Assembly (NCBI GenBank): GCA_024235875.1
Contig: JACKLP010000013.1
Location: forward strand, 14,984-78,983
Source of the DNA: Burkholderiaceae bacterium
GTDB lineage: Bacteria; Pseudomonadota; Gammaproteobacteria; Burkholderiales; Burkholderiaceae_E
Direction: 5' to 3'
Length of the DNA stretch: 64,000 nucleotides
Shown: piece by piece, positions 1 through 8,903 of the stretch
Position numbering within the stretch: the stretch's first letter is position 1
Layout: each line of letters opens with the position of its first letter
Program-made: the position numbers and the translations under genes
Notes under the pieces: model-generated
Told to the model about the DNA's origin: nothing
The model's input: the letters and a program-made list of their open reading frames with translations, nothing else
Database searches by the model: none

Positions 1-2
1 CG

Positions 3-1703
3 GCCCCGAACGCTACGCCCGCCAAACGGGCGGGAACAGGCCGAGCGCCAGGCAAGTCGGCTCCGGCCAGCGCGGCCGCGACGCTGGCGAATTCGAGCAC
101 CAACGCTCCACTGCCGACCACGGAGAAGGCAAAACCGCCGCTGGTCGCACTCAGCGAGCTTCCCCTCGACGCCGCGACCAAGCGCCTGTCACGATCGCTC
201 GCCGCAGATTTCCAGTTTACCGGTAGCGCGCGGGCCGAAGCGCTGATCACGCCAGGCATCGACTCCGTCGAGCGCCCGGCGCCAGGAAGCCTGTGGAATC
301 GGATCCGAGCCGGTTTCGCGATGCCCGATCTGCCCAGCACCCGGGTGGCTCGGATGGAACGGATGTACCTGTCGGACCCGGCCGCATTGAAGCGCATGTT
401 CGAGCGCGCCGATCGTTACCTGTTCCACATCGTGGAGGAAGTGACCCGTCGCGGCCTGCCGACCGAGCTTGCCTTGCTGCCATTCGTCGAAAGCGCGATG
501 AACCCCGCCGCCGTGTCATCGGCCAAGGCGGTCGGTCTGTGGCAGTTCATTCCCTCGACCGGGAGAGCCTTCGACCTCAAGCAGAACTGGTGGGTCGATC
601 ATCGACGCGACGTCGTTCGCTCGACTCGTGCTGCGCTGGACTACCTCGAGAAGATTCATGCGATGCACGGCAACGACTGGTTCCTGGCATTGGCTTCCTA
701 CAACTGGGGAGAGCACGCGGTCAGCCGAGCGGTCCGACGCAATCATGCACGCGGGCGCGGCACCGACTATCTGAGCCTGCCGATGCCCCGCGAGACGCGC
801 AACTACGTCCCGAAGCTGATTGCCCTGAAGCATCTGGTCGAGCGCGCCGACGAATTGCGTCTGCCGCTACCGCCGCTCCGAGACGAGCCCTACTTCACGA
901 GTCTGGCGATCGCTCGGCCGATGGACCTCTCTCTGGCCGCTCGCTTCGCCGGCATGGACGTCGATGATTTCGTCGCCCTGAACCCGTCGCACAACCGGCC
1001 CGTCATCGCATCGGCCGGCAATACGCACCTGAAGCTTCCGACGGACCGCCTGGACGCATTTCGGCTGGCACTGCACCAGCATGAAGCCGCGTCCAAACCC
1101 CTGGTGACTTGGCATCCTTACACCTTGAGGTCCGGCGACACGATGCAACGCGTGGCCTCCAAGGCCGGCATCTCGACGCTGGCGCTGATGAAGGCGAACG
1201 GCCTTTCGCCCAGGCGCCAGATCCTGCCGGGCACGCGCATCCTGGCTCCCCTGAAGGGGCCGGAGACATCGACCCAGATCCAGGGATTCGTCGGCCCGCG
1301 AGTCGTCGAGGTCGTCCACCGCCCCAAGCTCTACCACCGCGTCCGACGGACCGACACCTTGGCCCGGATCGCCCGGCGCTACGGCACATCGACGTCCGCG
1401 ATCGCCAAGATGAACGGTCTACGGCGCGGCACGATTCGGCCCGGCATGCGCCTGCTGGTCCGTCAGGCGACCAGCTTCCGATCGGTGACCGACGAGCGAG
1501 GCCGTCGTCAGCTCGCGACCCTCGAAAAGGCCCGGAAGGCGCCCCCGAAGGCGGCCCCGGTCGCCAAGAGGCCGCGAAAGCGCGCGGCAGCAGGTGGAAA
1601 CGCACGAGCGAGCGGCAGCGTGCCGGCCGCCGCCACCGTGCTGGTCGGCGGCCGCGCCAAGCGCATCGACAGCTCGGCCGCTCGAAAACGCCGGCGCATG
1701 TAG
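3..1703 (+). CDS. mltD: Membrane-bound lytic murein transglycosylase D-like protein, 5' end outside window
   Basis: Cell-envelope enzyme that cleaves the MurNAc-GlcNAc bond of peptidoglycan. The frame is open from the window edge, so the start lies upstream and 566 residues are visible. After an Ala/Pro-rich stretch comes a goose-type SLT domain with the catalytic glutamate in LLPFVESAMNP (codon 489-491), then KAVGLWQFIPSTGR and ALASYNWGEHAVSRA, all family hallmarks. Two LysM glycan-binding repeats follow (about 1118-1255, YTLRSGDTMQ, and 1330-1465, YHRVRRTDTLARIA). The last 70 or so residues are a Lys/Arg/Ala-rich tail. It converges on the manC-like gene 61 bases downstream. Assignment is firm at family level; whether it is a lipoprotein cannot be seen. 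Confidence 0.9.
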   Translation, partial: APNATPAKRAGTGRAPGKSAPASAAATLANSSTNAPLPTTEKAKPPLVALSELPLDAATKRLSRSLAADFQFTGSARAEALITPGIDSVERPAPGSLWNRIRAGFAMPDLPSTRVARMERMYLSDPAALKRMFERADRYLFHIVEEVTRRGLPTELALLPFVESAMNPAAVSSAKAVGLWQFIPSTGRAFDLKQNWWVDHRRDVVRSTRAALDYLEKIHAMHGNDWFLALASYNWGEHAVSRAVRRNHARGRGTDYLSLPMPRETRNYVPKLIALKHLVERADELRLPLPPLRDEPYFTSLAIARPMDLSLAARFAGMDVDDFVALNPSHNRPVIASAGNTHLKLPTDRLDAFRLALHQHEAASKPLVTWHPYTLRSGDTMQRVASKAGISTLALMKANGLSPRRQILPGTRILAPLKGPETSTQIQGFVGPRVVEVVHRPKLYHRVRRTDTLARIARRYGTSTSAIAKMNGLRRGTIRPGMRLLVRQATSFRSVTDERGRRQLATLEKARKAPPKAAPVAKRPRKRAAAGGNARASGSVPAAATVLVGGRAKRIDSSAARKRRRM

Positions 1704-1764
1704 GTCTGCGAGCGCCGGGCGCAGGCGTCCGGGATCACGGACCTCATCGAAACCGGGGCTCGAC

Positions 1765-2871
1765 TCAGGTGTCGACCGGGGAAGTCGCGCGTCCGTATAG
1801 ATCGTTGAAGCGGACGATGTCGTCCTCCCCGACGTAGTCCCCGCGTTGCGGCTCGATCATGACCAACGGAAGCTTGCCGAGGTTGTGCAGGCGATGTTCG
1901 CTTCGATGGTGGTGCATCTGCATCGAGAGCGACGCGCCGGGCTTGACCTTGCCGACCGTCGTGTTGCCACCCTCGTCCGCCGGCAATTGTTCGGCAAGCG
2001 CCCTCCAGGAGCCGATGTCACTCCAGCCGAACTCCGGGCGCAATGCGACGACCTGCTCGGCACGCTCCATCAGCGCATAGTCGATCGAGATATCCGGCAG
2101 CGCGGCGACAGCATCGCGCGCGAAGCGCACCTCGAGGGTGCGGCTCGGGGTTCCATGGTCGGTACCGCCTGCGGCCGTTCGCGACGATGCCGACTTCCAG
2201 ACGCCTTGCGCCGCCCGTGGAACATCCGGCGCATGCCGCGACAAGGCGTCCAGCAACACGTCGGCCCTGAAGCAGAACATGCCGCTGTTCCATGCGTAGT
2301 CACCTTGCTCCGAGTAGCGCAGAGCAGTTTTCAGATCGGGCTTTTCCACGAACTGTCGCACCCGGTATCCGTTTGCCTCGCCCAGTGCGTCACCCAGATC
2401 CAGATAGCCGAAGCCGGTTTCAGGCGCGCTCGGTGAGATGCCGAACAGAACGATCTCACCCTGGTTCGCGAGCAGCGCTGCAGCCGTTGCCGCTCGAGCG
2501 AACGCATCGACATCCGCGATGAGATGGTCGGCCGGCAGCACGAACATTGCCGCGTCGGGGTCAGATTGCGGCCCCCAGTGCGCTGCGAGCGCAATCGCGG
2601 TTGCGGTGTTGCGACCGATGGGTTCCAGCAGCTGCGTGACCTCGAGCCGATCGAGCGCTGGCAGCTCGAACACCTCTTCGCTGGTCTTGAAAGCGTAGGC
2701 TTCGTTCGCGACGATACACAGGCGCTCGGTCGCCATCGTACTGGCACGAAGAAGCGTTCTCGGCAGCAGGCTCTCGCCGCCACCGAGCCGAATGAAAGGC
2801 TTCGGGTAGGATTCCCTGGAAACCGGCCATAGCCTGGTGCCGCCCCCCGAAAGTATTGCTGGCAGCAACAT
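1765..2871 (-). CDS. Mannose-1-phosphate guanylyltransferase-like protein with a shortened C-terminal cupin region
   Basis: Resembles ManC/AlgA-type bifunctional enzymes that make GDP-mannose from mannose-1-phosphate and GTP for surface polysaccharide. The N-terminal nucleotidyltransferase domain is recognisable (AILSGGGTRLWPVSRESYPK, later FVLPADHLI, FGYLDLG, YAWNSGMF, FGWSDIGSW). Two things differ from the family as I know it. The signature normally reads GGSGTRLWP and is one residue short here. The C-terminal isomerase/cupin part is also compressed: GGNTTVG runs straight into KVKPGASLSMQMHHHRSEH, which runs straight into RLHNLGKLPLVMIE and GEDDIVRF. Total length is 368 residues against about 470 usually. 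ATG at 2871 is preceded in frame by TTG at 2874. It is divergent from galU. Confidence 0.75.
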   Translation of the reverse strand: MLLPAILSGGGTRLWPVSRESYPKPFIRLGGGESLLPRTLLRASTMATERLCIVANEAYAFKTSEEVFELPALDRLEVTQLLEPIGRNTATAIALAAHWGPQSDPDAAMFVLPADHLIADVDAFARAATAAALLANQGEIVLFGISPSAPETGFGYLDLGDALGEANGYRVRQFVEKPDLKTALRYSEQGDYAWNSGMFCFRADVLLDALSRHAPDVPRAAQGVWKSASSRTAAGGTDHGTPSRTLEVRFARDAVAALPDISIDYALMERAEQVVALRPEFGWSDIGSWRALAEQLPADEGGNTTVGKVKPGASLSMQMHHHRSEHRLHNLGKLPLVMIEPQRGDYVGEDDIVRFNDLYGRATSPVDT

Positions 2872-3090
2872 CAACGCCTCGTTCGACCGCCCGCAATCAG
2901 TGCAGGCCTCTCAGGCAATCCAAGTGCAGAACGATTGCGCTCGCCGCTCCCGGGCGAACCGGAAGTCTCTCGTAGCACCGTCCGTCACTCACTTGTTGCG
3001 TTTGATCCCCGGTCGGTGGAGATTCCCGGACAAACGCTTTAGAGTCCCTTCCCGAAACCCAGATACCATCCGCTCGGACATCGCGAGACC
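2872..3090. promoter_or_regulatory. Divergent intergenic region between manC-like gene and galU
   Basis: 219 bases separate the two outward-facing nucleotide-sugar genes, so both promoters should lie here. I see no convincing -35/-10 pair or operator and place this only by position. Confidence 0.4.
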
Positions 3091-3918
3091 ATGCCCATGA
3101 AGCTGAAGAAGGCGGTATTTCCCGTTGCTGGACTCGGAACCCGCTTCCTTCCAGCCACGAAGTCGATCCCGAAAGAGATGTTGCCGATCGTCGACAGGCC
3201 GATCATTCAGTACGCCGTCGACGAGGCGATCGAGGCCGGCTGCGATACCTTGATCTTCGTCACCGGCCGTTCCAAGCGTGCCGTCGAGGACTACTTCGAC
3301 CGAAACCCGGAACTCGAAGCAGAGCTCGAAGCGAAGGGCAAGCTGGAGGCGCTGCAAGTCGTTCGCGACATCATCCCGTCGCACGTGAAAGTGCTGTTCG
3401 TGCGCCAGCCGCAACCGCTCGGCCTCGGACATGCGGTGCTGTGTGCCGCCCCGATGATCGCGCGCGACGAATACTTCGCCGTGATGCTTCCCGACGACCT
3501 GATCGACGGCTACCCGGAGGGCGTGCTCAAGCAGATGCTGCCGGTTGCCATCGAAAACCAGGCATCGGTCGTTGCGATCGAGCAGGTGCCTCCGGAGGAC
3601 GTCTCCAAGTATGGGATCGTGGAACCGTCATCGCAGGATGGCCAGCTGATGAAACTTCGCGCGATCGTGGAGAAGCCGGCAGTCGATTCAGCGCCGTCGA
3701 CGAGTGCCGTGGTTGGACGATACATCCTGCACTCGAGCATTCTGGACACCCTCGAGAATCTCGAACCCGGCGCGGGCGGCGAGATCCAACTCACCGACGC
3801 CTTGGCGCAGCAGATCGACTCGCCCGGACTATACGGCTACCGTTTCGGCGGCAAACGATTCGACTGTGGCAGCAAGCGCGGCTTTCTGGTCGCGAACATC
3901 CATTTCGGGCTCAACTGA
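3091..3918 (+). CDS. galU: UTP-glucose-1-phosphate uridylyltransferase
   Basis: Cytoplasmic enzyme making UDP-glucose from UTP and glucose-1-phosphate, the donor for LPS, exopolysaccharide and osmoprotectant sugars. The 275-residue length is usual. The nucleotidyltransferase signature is at the N-terminus (AVFPVAGLGTRFLPATKSIP, then KEMLPIVDRPIIQYAVDEA), followed by QPLGLGHAVLCA, AVMLPDDLID, YGIVEP, VEKP and GEIQLTDA, all GalU landmarks. An alternative ATG lies two codons downstream at 3097. It is divergent from the manC-like gene, so the pair supplies two activated sugars. The Tad operon converges on it from the right. Confidence 0.95.
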   Translation: MPMKLKKAVFPVAGLGTRFLPATKSIPKEMLPIVDRPIIQYAVDEAIEAGCDTLIFVTGRSKRAVEDYFDRNPELEAELEAKGKLEALQVVRDIIPSHVKVLFVRQPQPLGLGHAVLCAAPMIARDEYFAVMLPDDLIDGYPEGVLKQMLPVAIENQASVVAIEQVPPEDVSKYGIVEPSSQDGQLMKLRAIVEKPAVDSAPSTSAVVGRYILHSSILDTLENLEPGAGGEIQLTDALAQQIDSPGLYGYRFGGKRFDCGSKRGFLVANIHFGLN

Positions 3919-3957
3919 AGGCGCGTCGCAGCGCGGGCGCGGTCTTCACCGTTTCCG

Positions 3958-5115
3958 CTAGCCGGGCGACGAGTCGATCGCATTGCATGCGCCCGGATCG
4001 TCGGACGGCGTCTGAGCGTCGCTCGCGCTGTGCCTAGCTTGCTCCCCGATGGGCGAGACATCGGTGCCACTGGCGTCTGCCCCCCGAGCAGGACTGTCAT
4101 CGTGGATCGAACCGGTCGAACCCGCACCGGATGCGGTTGATCCGTTCGACGTCGGACCCGGTACCGAAGAATCATCGTGCGCGCCAGTCACTGGGTCAGA
4201 CACGCTCGCCGAGGGCGAGCCTTCGCTGCCCGTTGCGATCGGGCCGGCTTCGGTACCCGCGTCGGCACTCCTACCGGCCTCTCGCCAGTCGGCGTCATCG
4301 CGAGCGCTCGACTGCATCCGGGAAATCGCATGGACGCGAACCGGCCAGTAGGGCCGAACGATTCCGTCCGCGCCAGCGAACTGGTAGAACCGACATCGCC
4401 AGGGTCTTTGCACCCCATCGAGCCGCGCAGGCCGAACCTGCACCGGGCCTAGCCACCGCGGATTCTGCACTTCACAAGCGTCGACATGGCGCATGATCCA
4501 TGCCCACAGTCGACCAACAAAGGGCACCACCAGCGGAAGACCCGCATCGACTCGCAGCTTGAGAAGGTTGGCGTCGAGCAGGCTCAGCCCGGAGCGCGCC
4601 CCTGTCGATGCGTCGCGGTACCGAAGATTGTCATTCGGAATCTCCTGGACCCCGGCAATGAGTTCGCCGTACGGATCGCGCGCAGGGACCGCCCAGTCCG
4701 CGAAGGCATCCGGGTCCGGCGACAGCCGCGAGAGTTGCAGCACCCCGCCCGCCATCTGGGTGTGAAGACGCGCGAGCACGAGTGGGCGAAGTGCCGAAGC
4801 CGTGCTCGATGCATTCTCCGGCGCCAGCCTCGTGCGCCAGCCAAGCGCCAGCCCCTCGATGACCGCCGCCCGACTCGCATGACCCACCGCACCGCTGCGC
4901 GCCCCCGCCTCGAGTGCGAGCTGGAGCACCTCGCGACCATGCCAGACCAGGCCGGCCTGCACCGCACCCAGCACGAGAATCAGGATGACCGGTAGCGCGA
5001 GCAGCCACTCGAGGCTTGCGACGCCGGTCGCGTATCGAGGCGCAGCCCGGCCGACATTGGCCGACCCGGCGCCGGCGGGTCGACGGTTCAGGCGCTCACA
5101 CGCGTTCTCGATCAT
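3958..5115 (-). CDS. TadE-like Flp pilus subunit/assembly protein with long low-complexity tail
   Basis: Last gene of the leftward Tad operon. Near the N-terminus is a prepilin-like segment, GVASLEWLLALPVILILVLG, followed by QAGLVWHGREVLQLALEAGA, typical of TadE-family proteins anchored in the inner membrane by one helix. A body of about 220 residues ends in roughly 110 residues rich in Ser, Gly, Asp, Thr and Pro with no predicted fold. I chose ATG 5115 (MIENACERLN), which overlaps the end of the DUF192 gene by 20 bases; the same frame stays open upstream to 5172. TadE-like membership is clear from the N-terminus only; the rest is unrecognised. Confidence 0.65.
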   Translation of the reverse strand: MIENACERLNRRPAGAGSANVGRAAPRYATGVASLEWLLALPVILILVLGAVQAGLVWHGREVLQLALEAGARSGAVGHASRAAVIEGLALGWRTRLAPENASSTASALRPLVLARLHTQMAGGVLQLSRLSPDPDAFADWAVPARDPYGELIAGVQEIPNDNLRYRDASTGARSGLSLLDANLLKLRVDAGLPLVVPFVGRLWAWIMRHVDACEVQNPRWLGPVQVRPARLDGVQRPWRCRFYQFAGADGIVRPYWPVRVHAISRMQSSARDDADWREAGRSADAGTEAGPIATGSEGSPSASVSDPVTGAHDDSSVPGPTSNGSTASGAGSTGSIHDDSPARGADASGTDVSPIGEQARHSASDAQTPSDDPGACNAIDSSPG

Positions 5116-5497
5116 GCAATGAAAGCCGTGAGCCGGGTCGCAAGACCGGCCAGTTTTCGAGGGCGCCTGCACGCATCTCGATCACCGAGTTCGCTTCAGG
5201 GCAGGCACTCAGCCTCCAAGGACGAAACCCGCCTACCGCGCGAATCACACGAAGACCGCAATCGAGGTAGACGAGATCCAAGGATTGCGACAGACCGATG
5301 CCATGCACCGAGCGACAGGGAACGAGCCAGTACCCCGTCATATGGTCGCGCGGTTCCCGGCCGAGTACGCCTCGCAGGCGTTCGGTGAAGCTCGCCAGCA
5401 TCAAGAGATCGGGGCCATCTGTCACGAATCGATCGTGTTCGATGCGGCATCTCAGCCGCTCGATGCGAGGGCCTCGCGTGCGAACTTCAGAACCCAT
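5096..5497 (-). CDS. DUF192 family protein
   Basis: 133 residues. The DUF192 pattern runs through the middle: TERLRGVLGRE, then WLVPCRSVHGIGLSQSLDLV, YLDCGLRVIRAV and FRPWRLSACPEANSVIEM, ending RPGSRLSL. The family's molecular role is not established; many members are exported, but I see no clear signal peptide here. The start at 5497 overlaps the end of tadC by 11 bases, and its stop overlaps the TadE-like start, so it is translated as part of the pilus operon. Its position between tadC and tadE suggests a pilus-linked role, by inference only. Confidence 0.8.
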   Translation of the reverse strand: MGSEVRTRGPRIERLRCRIEHDRFVTDGPDLLMLASFTERLRGVLGREPRDHMTGYWLVPCRSVHGIGLSQSLDLVYLDCGLRVIRAVGGFRPWRLSACPEANSVIEMRAGALENWPVLRPGSRLSLHDRERV

Positions 5498-6377
5498 GCG
5501 CCAGCAGCCGGTCGACGATCGGAAACAGGAGAACCGCGAACGTCCCTGGAAAAATGAACACGACGAGCGGAAACAGCAGTTTCACCGGTGCCTGCATCGC
5601 CGTTCGCTCGGCGGCGAGGAATCTTTCGTTTCGGCGCTGCTCGGCCTGAGCACGCAGCAGCGGCCCCAGGCTCGTCCCCTGGCTTTCAGCCGAAGAGAGC
5701 GCCGCCACGAAGCTGGTGACGCCGAGCAGGCCGACTCGCTCGGACATCGCGCGTAGCGCTTCGCTGCGCGGGCGGCCTGCCCGCACGTCACGCAGCATTC
5801 GAGACAACTCCTCGCGCATCGGACCCGGCGGCCCGATGGCAACTGCTTGACCGATCGCGCTGGCGGGGTTCATGCCCGACTCGACGCCGAGCGTCACCAG
5901 GTCCAGCAGGAACGGGAGCTGTCGACGGATCTCGCGCCGCCGTACGCGCGCGCGATCACGGAGATCGACGACGGGCAACCAGAAGCCGAGCGCGGCCGGC
6001 GCCACGACCAAGACCGACGAGGCCCCTTCGACGCGAGTCAACACGACGGCCGCCGCGGCCATCGCCAGGGCTGCAAACAACATCCTGGCGCCCAGGTAGT
6101 GCTCGACCTGGAGCGAGAATTCGAGCCCCGCTCGACGCAGGTCGGCATGCCAACGCGCCGCCAAGGTCTCGACGATCAGTGGCTTGCATATGACACCCGC
6201 AAACGCGATCGGCCACCAGAGTGCTCTCCACAACCCCGGCGCGGGGTCGAGGGCCGCATTCGGCGCATCGCGGGTCGCGGAAATCGACGCCGCCAGGGCG
6301 CACGCACCGGCGAGCGCGAACAGGCCCAGCCCGGTCATCGAGATCAACCACCATGCGTCGATCCGTGCGCCACTCAT
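5487..6377 (-). CDS. tadC: Tad secretion inner-membrane platform protein TadC
   Basis: Type II secretion F-domain protein of 296 residues, one of the two integral membrane platform subunits against which the TadA ATPase works. The F-domain region reads LPFLLDLVTLGVESGMNP, then MREELSRMLRDVRAGRPRSE and FVAALSSAESQGTSLGPLLR, and the C-terminus carries FPLVVFIFPGTFAVLLFPI. Hydrophobic segments lie near the N-terminus (LGLFALAGACALAASI) and in the middle. ATG 6377 is used because it gives a four-base ATGA overlap with the end of tadB; the frame stays open further upstream. Confidence 0.88.
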   Translation of the reverse strand: MSGARIDAWWLISMTGLGLFALAGACALAASISATRDAPNAALDPAPGLWRALWWPIAFAGVICKPLIVETLAARWHADLRRAGLEFSLQVEHYLGARMLFAALAMAAAAVVLTRVEGASSVLVVAPAALGFWLPVVDLRDRARVRRREIRRQLPFLLDLVTLGVESGMNPASAIGQAVAIGPPGPMREELSRMLRDVRAGRPRSEALRAMSERVGLLGVTSFVAALSSAESQGTSLGPLLRAQAEQRRNERFLAAERTAMQAPVKLLFPLVVFIFPGTFAVLLFPIVDRLLAHGF

Positions 6378-7225
6378 ACGTCGATCCTGACGATGCTGCG
6401 GATCATCAGGAGGCCGACAATCTGCGCGCAGAGCACGCCCACGCAAACGACACGACCGGCCCAGGTCCCGGTGAGGCTATCCAGCATCGTGGGCTCGATG
6501 AGCGCCAGCAGACCGACGATGACTGCGGGCAATCCCCCCATCACCCAGGACTGCAAGCGACCCTGGGCGGTCAGCGCTCTGACCTTGCCCTCCAGTGCGA
6601 GCTTTCGTCGGGTTGAATCGGCCAGCGAGTCGAGTGTGTCGGCGATACCTCCGCCCGTACGATTCCCTAGCTTCAGCGCCGCGCACAGCAGTACCGCTTC
6701 CTCGAGTCGCACGCGCCTCGAAAGTCGATCGAGGGTGCGCTCGAAGCTCGCTCCCATCCTTTGCTCACGCTGCATCAGCGCCAACTCTTGCCCGGCCGGC
6801 GGCGCCATCTCGTCGGCGATCTGCGCGATCACGACCGATAGCGCGTTTCCCGCCCGCAGGCCACCCGAGAGGAGATTCAGCAGCTCGGGGACCTGGGCTC
6901 GAAACCGCAGGGCGCGACGCCGCTCGACCCAGGCGATGAGCAGGCGCGGCAGCAAAGCCACCGCCAGAGCCACGAGCATTGCGGCTAGGACGCTGCCCGA
7001 GAGCAGCCAGACACCCGCCGCCGAGATCAGCAGGGCCGTGCCGTTGATCGCGAGAAGGCGTCCGCGGTGCACGAACACGAAGGAGCGACCAAGATCCGCG
7101 GCCAGCCCCTCGCCCAGGCGAAACCGCAACCCTCGAACCCAATCGGGGACGACGGCCGCCAAGGCGGCGCCACCCGCTGCCGCTGCAACGAAGGCCGAGA
7201 CCAGGACCAGGGGATCGTCATTCAT
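6374..7225 (-). CDS. tadB: Tad secretion inner-membrane platform protein TadB
   Basis: Type II secretion F-domain protein of 283 residues, partner of TadC. N-terminal membrane segments (VLVSAFVAAAAGGAALAAVV and LLISAAGVWLLSGSVLAAML) are followed by the F domain (VPELLNLLSGGLRAGNALSV, FERTLDRLSRRV, LKLGNRTGGGIADTLDSLAD) and C-terminal helices. ATG 7225 (MNDDPLVLV) overlaps the tadA stop as ATGA, and its own stop overlaps the tadC start in the same way, so tadA-tadB-tadC are translationally coupled. Confidence 0.9.
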   Translation of the reverse strand: MNDDPLVLVSAFVAAAAGGAALAAVVPDWVRGLRFRLGEGLAADLGRSFVFVHRGRLLAINGTALLISAAGVWLLSGSVLAAMLVALAVALLPRLLIAWVERRRALRFRAQVPELLNLLSGGLRAGNALSVVIAQIADEMAPPAGQELALMQREQRMGASFERTLDRLSRRVRLEEAVLLCAALKLGNRTGGGIADTLDSLADSTRRKLALEGKVRALTAQGRLQSWVMGGLPAVIVGLLALIEPTMLDSLTGTWAGRVVCVGVLCAQIVGLLMIRSIVRIDV

Positions 7226-8901
7226 GCGAAACCCCTCGAAAAGCAATCGAGGGTCACGGGCCGCCCCTCGTCGGCCAGTTGCTCGAAGAAGGTCGGCATG
7301 TGCCCGCAGCTCACGAAGCGTCCGCCCACCCTTCCGGCGGCGTCGAATCGACGCTCGAACCTGAACAAGGGTTGCATCTGGATCCGGCCACCTTCGACAC
7401 CCGTGATCTCGGCGATCTCGACGATACGTCGAGATCCATCCGGCAGTCGCGCCTGCTGGACGACGACATCCACCGCCGATGCGATCTGGTCGCGAATCGC
7501 AGGGACCGGTATGTCGACGCCGGCCATCAAGACCATGACCTCGAGACGCGCGACGACATCCCGGGGACTGTTGGCATGCACGGTCGTCAGCGAGCCGTCG
7601 TGGCCGGTATTCATCGCCTGCAGCATGTCGAGGGCTTCGCCGCCACGACACTCACCGACGATGATCCGGTCGGGACGCATACGCAGTGCATTCCTGACCA
7701 AGTCGCGAATCGTGACCTCGCCCCGCCCCTCGGCATTTCTGGGGCGAGCTTCGAGCGCAACCAGGTGCGGGTGGCGCAAGCGCAATTCCGCCGCATCCTC
7801 GACGGTCACGATTCGCTCGCCCGGATCGATGAGGTTCGAGAGGAGGTTCAGCAGCGTAGTCTTGCCTGACCCGGTGCCACCGGACACCAGGATGTTCTGG
7901 CGCGTTCGAACGCAGATGTCGAGAAACGAAAGCATGTCCGCCGACGCCGATCCCTGTCGGACGAGGTCCTCGGGCTCGAACACGCGCGCATTGAATCGAC
8001 GAATCGTGATCGTGGGCCCCTTGATCGCCAGTGGCGGAATGATCGCGTTGACCCGCGATCCGTCTGCCAGCCGCGCATCGACCATGGGAGAGGACTCGTC
8101 GATACGGCGCCCCAGCGGAACCACGATTCGTTCGATCACCGAGCGGATCGCCTCGGCACTGCTGAAGCGCACGGCCGACGCTTCCAGCTTTCCGTTGCGC
8201 TCGACATAGATCGACTCGATGCCGTTGACCATGATCTCGGTGATGCTCGGATCGGCCAACAGGCGCTCGAGCGGTCCGAGGCCCACTGCCTCGTCGATCA
8301 GTTCGTCGATCAGACGATCCCTGTTCGGTAGGGCGGAAAAGGCATGGTCCGCCTCGATCAATTCGAGAAGTTGCGCGCGCAACGCGGCGCCCAGTGCCTC
8401 GGTCGACAGATGCCGAACTTCCTGGCGCCGCAGATCGAGCCTGGCCAGCAGTCGACGGTGCAACTCGCGGCGAGCATCCATCCACGCAGGGGTCTCGGAC
8501 GCCTGGGCGTCAGTGGCAAGTACTGGGGCACGCGGCGCCGGCGGCGCGGTCGCGCCTTCAGCTCGCACCTCGGGTTCGCTCGCCATGCCCTTGTCAGCGC
8601 CGTCGACATGACCGACGCGCAGAACGCGCAGGGTGAAGCCGCCGATCCGGATTTCGTCATCGACCGCCAGTGGTCCGTGCTCGCTGATTCTTTCGCCGTT
8701 GACGACGGTACCGCCCAAGGTACCGCAGTCCGCCAGTACCAATGCGGGCCCCATTCGGCGCAGTTCGGCGTGAACCCGCCCCACCCGCCAGCTAGGCAGG
8801 CACAGCCCGCGATCCTTCTGACGCCCTATCCGGCACGGAAACTCGGTCACGCAAACCGTTCTGGCCGGCTCACCGTCGCATTGAACGCTCAGCTCCAGCA
8901 T
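7222..8901 (-). CDS. tadA: TadA/CpaF pilus assembly ATPase with N-terminal FHA domain
   Basis: Cytoplasmic secretion ATPase powering Flp pilus assembly, 559 residues. Residues 1-95 look like an FHA domain: CRIGRQ, VGRVHAEL and GTVVNGERI occupy the GR, S-R-x-H and N-G positions, but the phosphate-contacting serine of S-R-x-H is Gly. A linker of about 50 residues leads into the CpaF core: VEDAAELRL, Walker A LVSGGTGSGKTTLLN (about residue 337), DRIIVGECRGGEALDMLQAM and TGHDGSLTTVHANSPRD. The fusion makes it longer than ordinary TadA. ATG 8901 starts just after the secretin stop; its stop overlaps tadB. Confidence 0.92.
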   Translation of the reverse strand: MLELSVQCDGEPARTVCVTEFPCRIGRQKDRGLCLPSWRVGRVHAELRRMGPALVLADCGTLGGTVVNGERISEHGPLAVDDEIRIGGFTLRVLRVGHVDGADKGMASEPEVRAEGATAPPAPRAPVLATDAQASETPAWMDARRELHRRLLARLDLRRQEVRHLSTEALGAALRAQLLELIEADHAFSALPNRDRLIDELIDEAVGLGPLERLLADPSITEIMVNGIESIYVERNGKLEASAVRFSSAEAIRSVIERIVVPLGRRIDESSPMVDARLADGSRVNAIIPPLAIKGPTITIRRFNARVFEPEDLVRQGSASADMLSFLDICVRTRQNILVSGGTGSGKTTLLNLLSNLIDPGERIVTVEDAAELRLRHPHLVALEARPRNAEGRGEVTIRDLVRNALRMRPDRIIVGECRGGEALDMLQAMNTGHDGSLTTVHANSPRDVVARLEVMVLMAGVDIPVPAIRDQIASAVDVVVQQARLPDGSRRIVEIAEITGVEGGRIQMQPLFRFERRFDAAGRVGGRFVSCGHMPTFFEQLADEGRPVTLDCFSRGFA

Positions 8902-8903
8902 GC

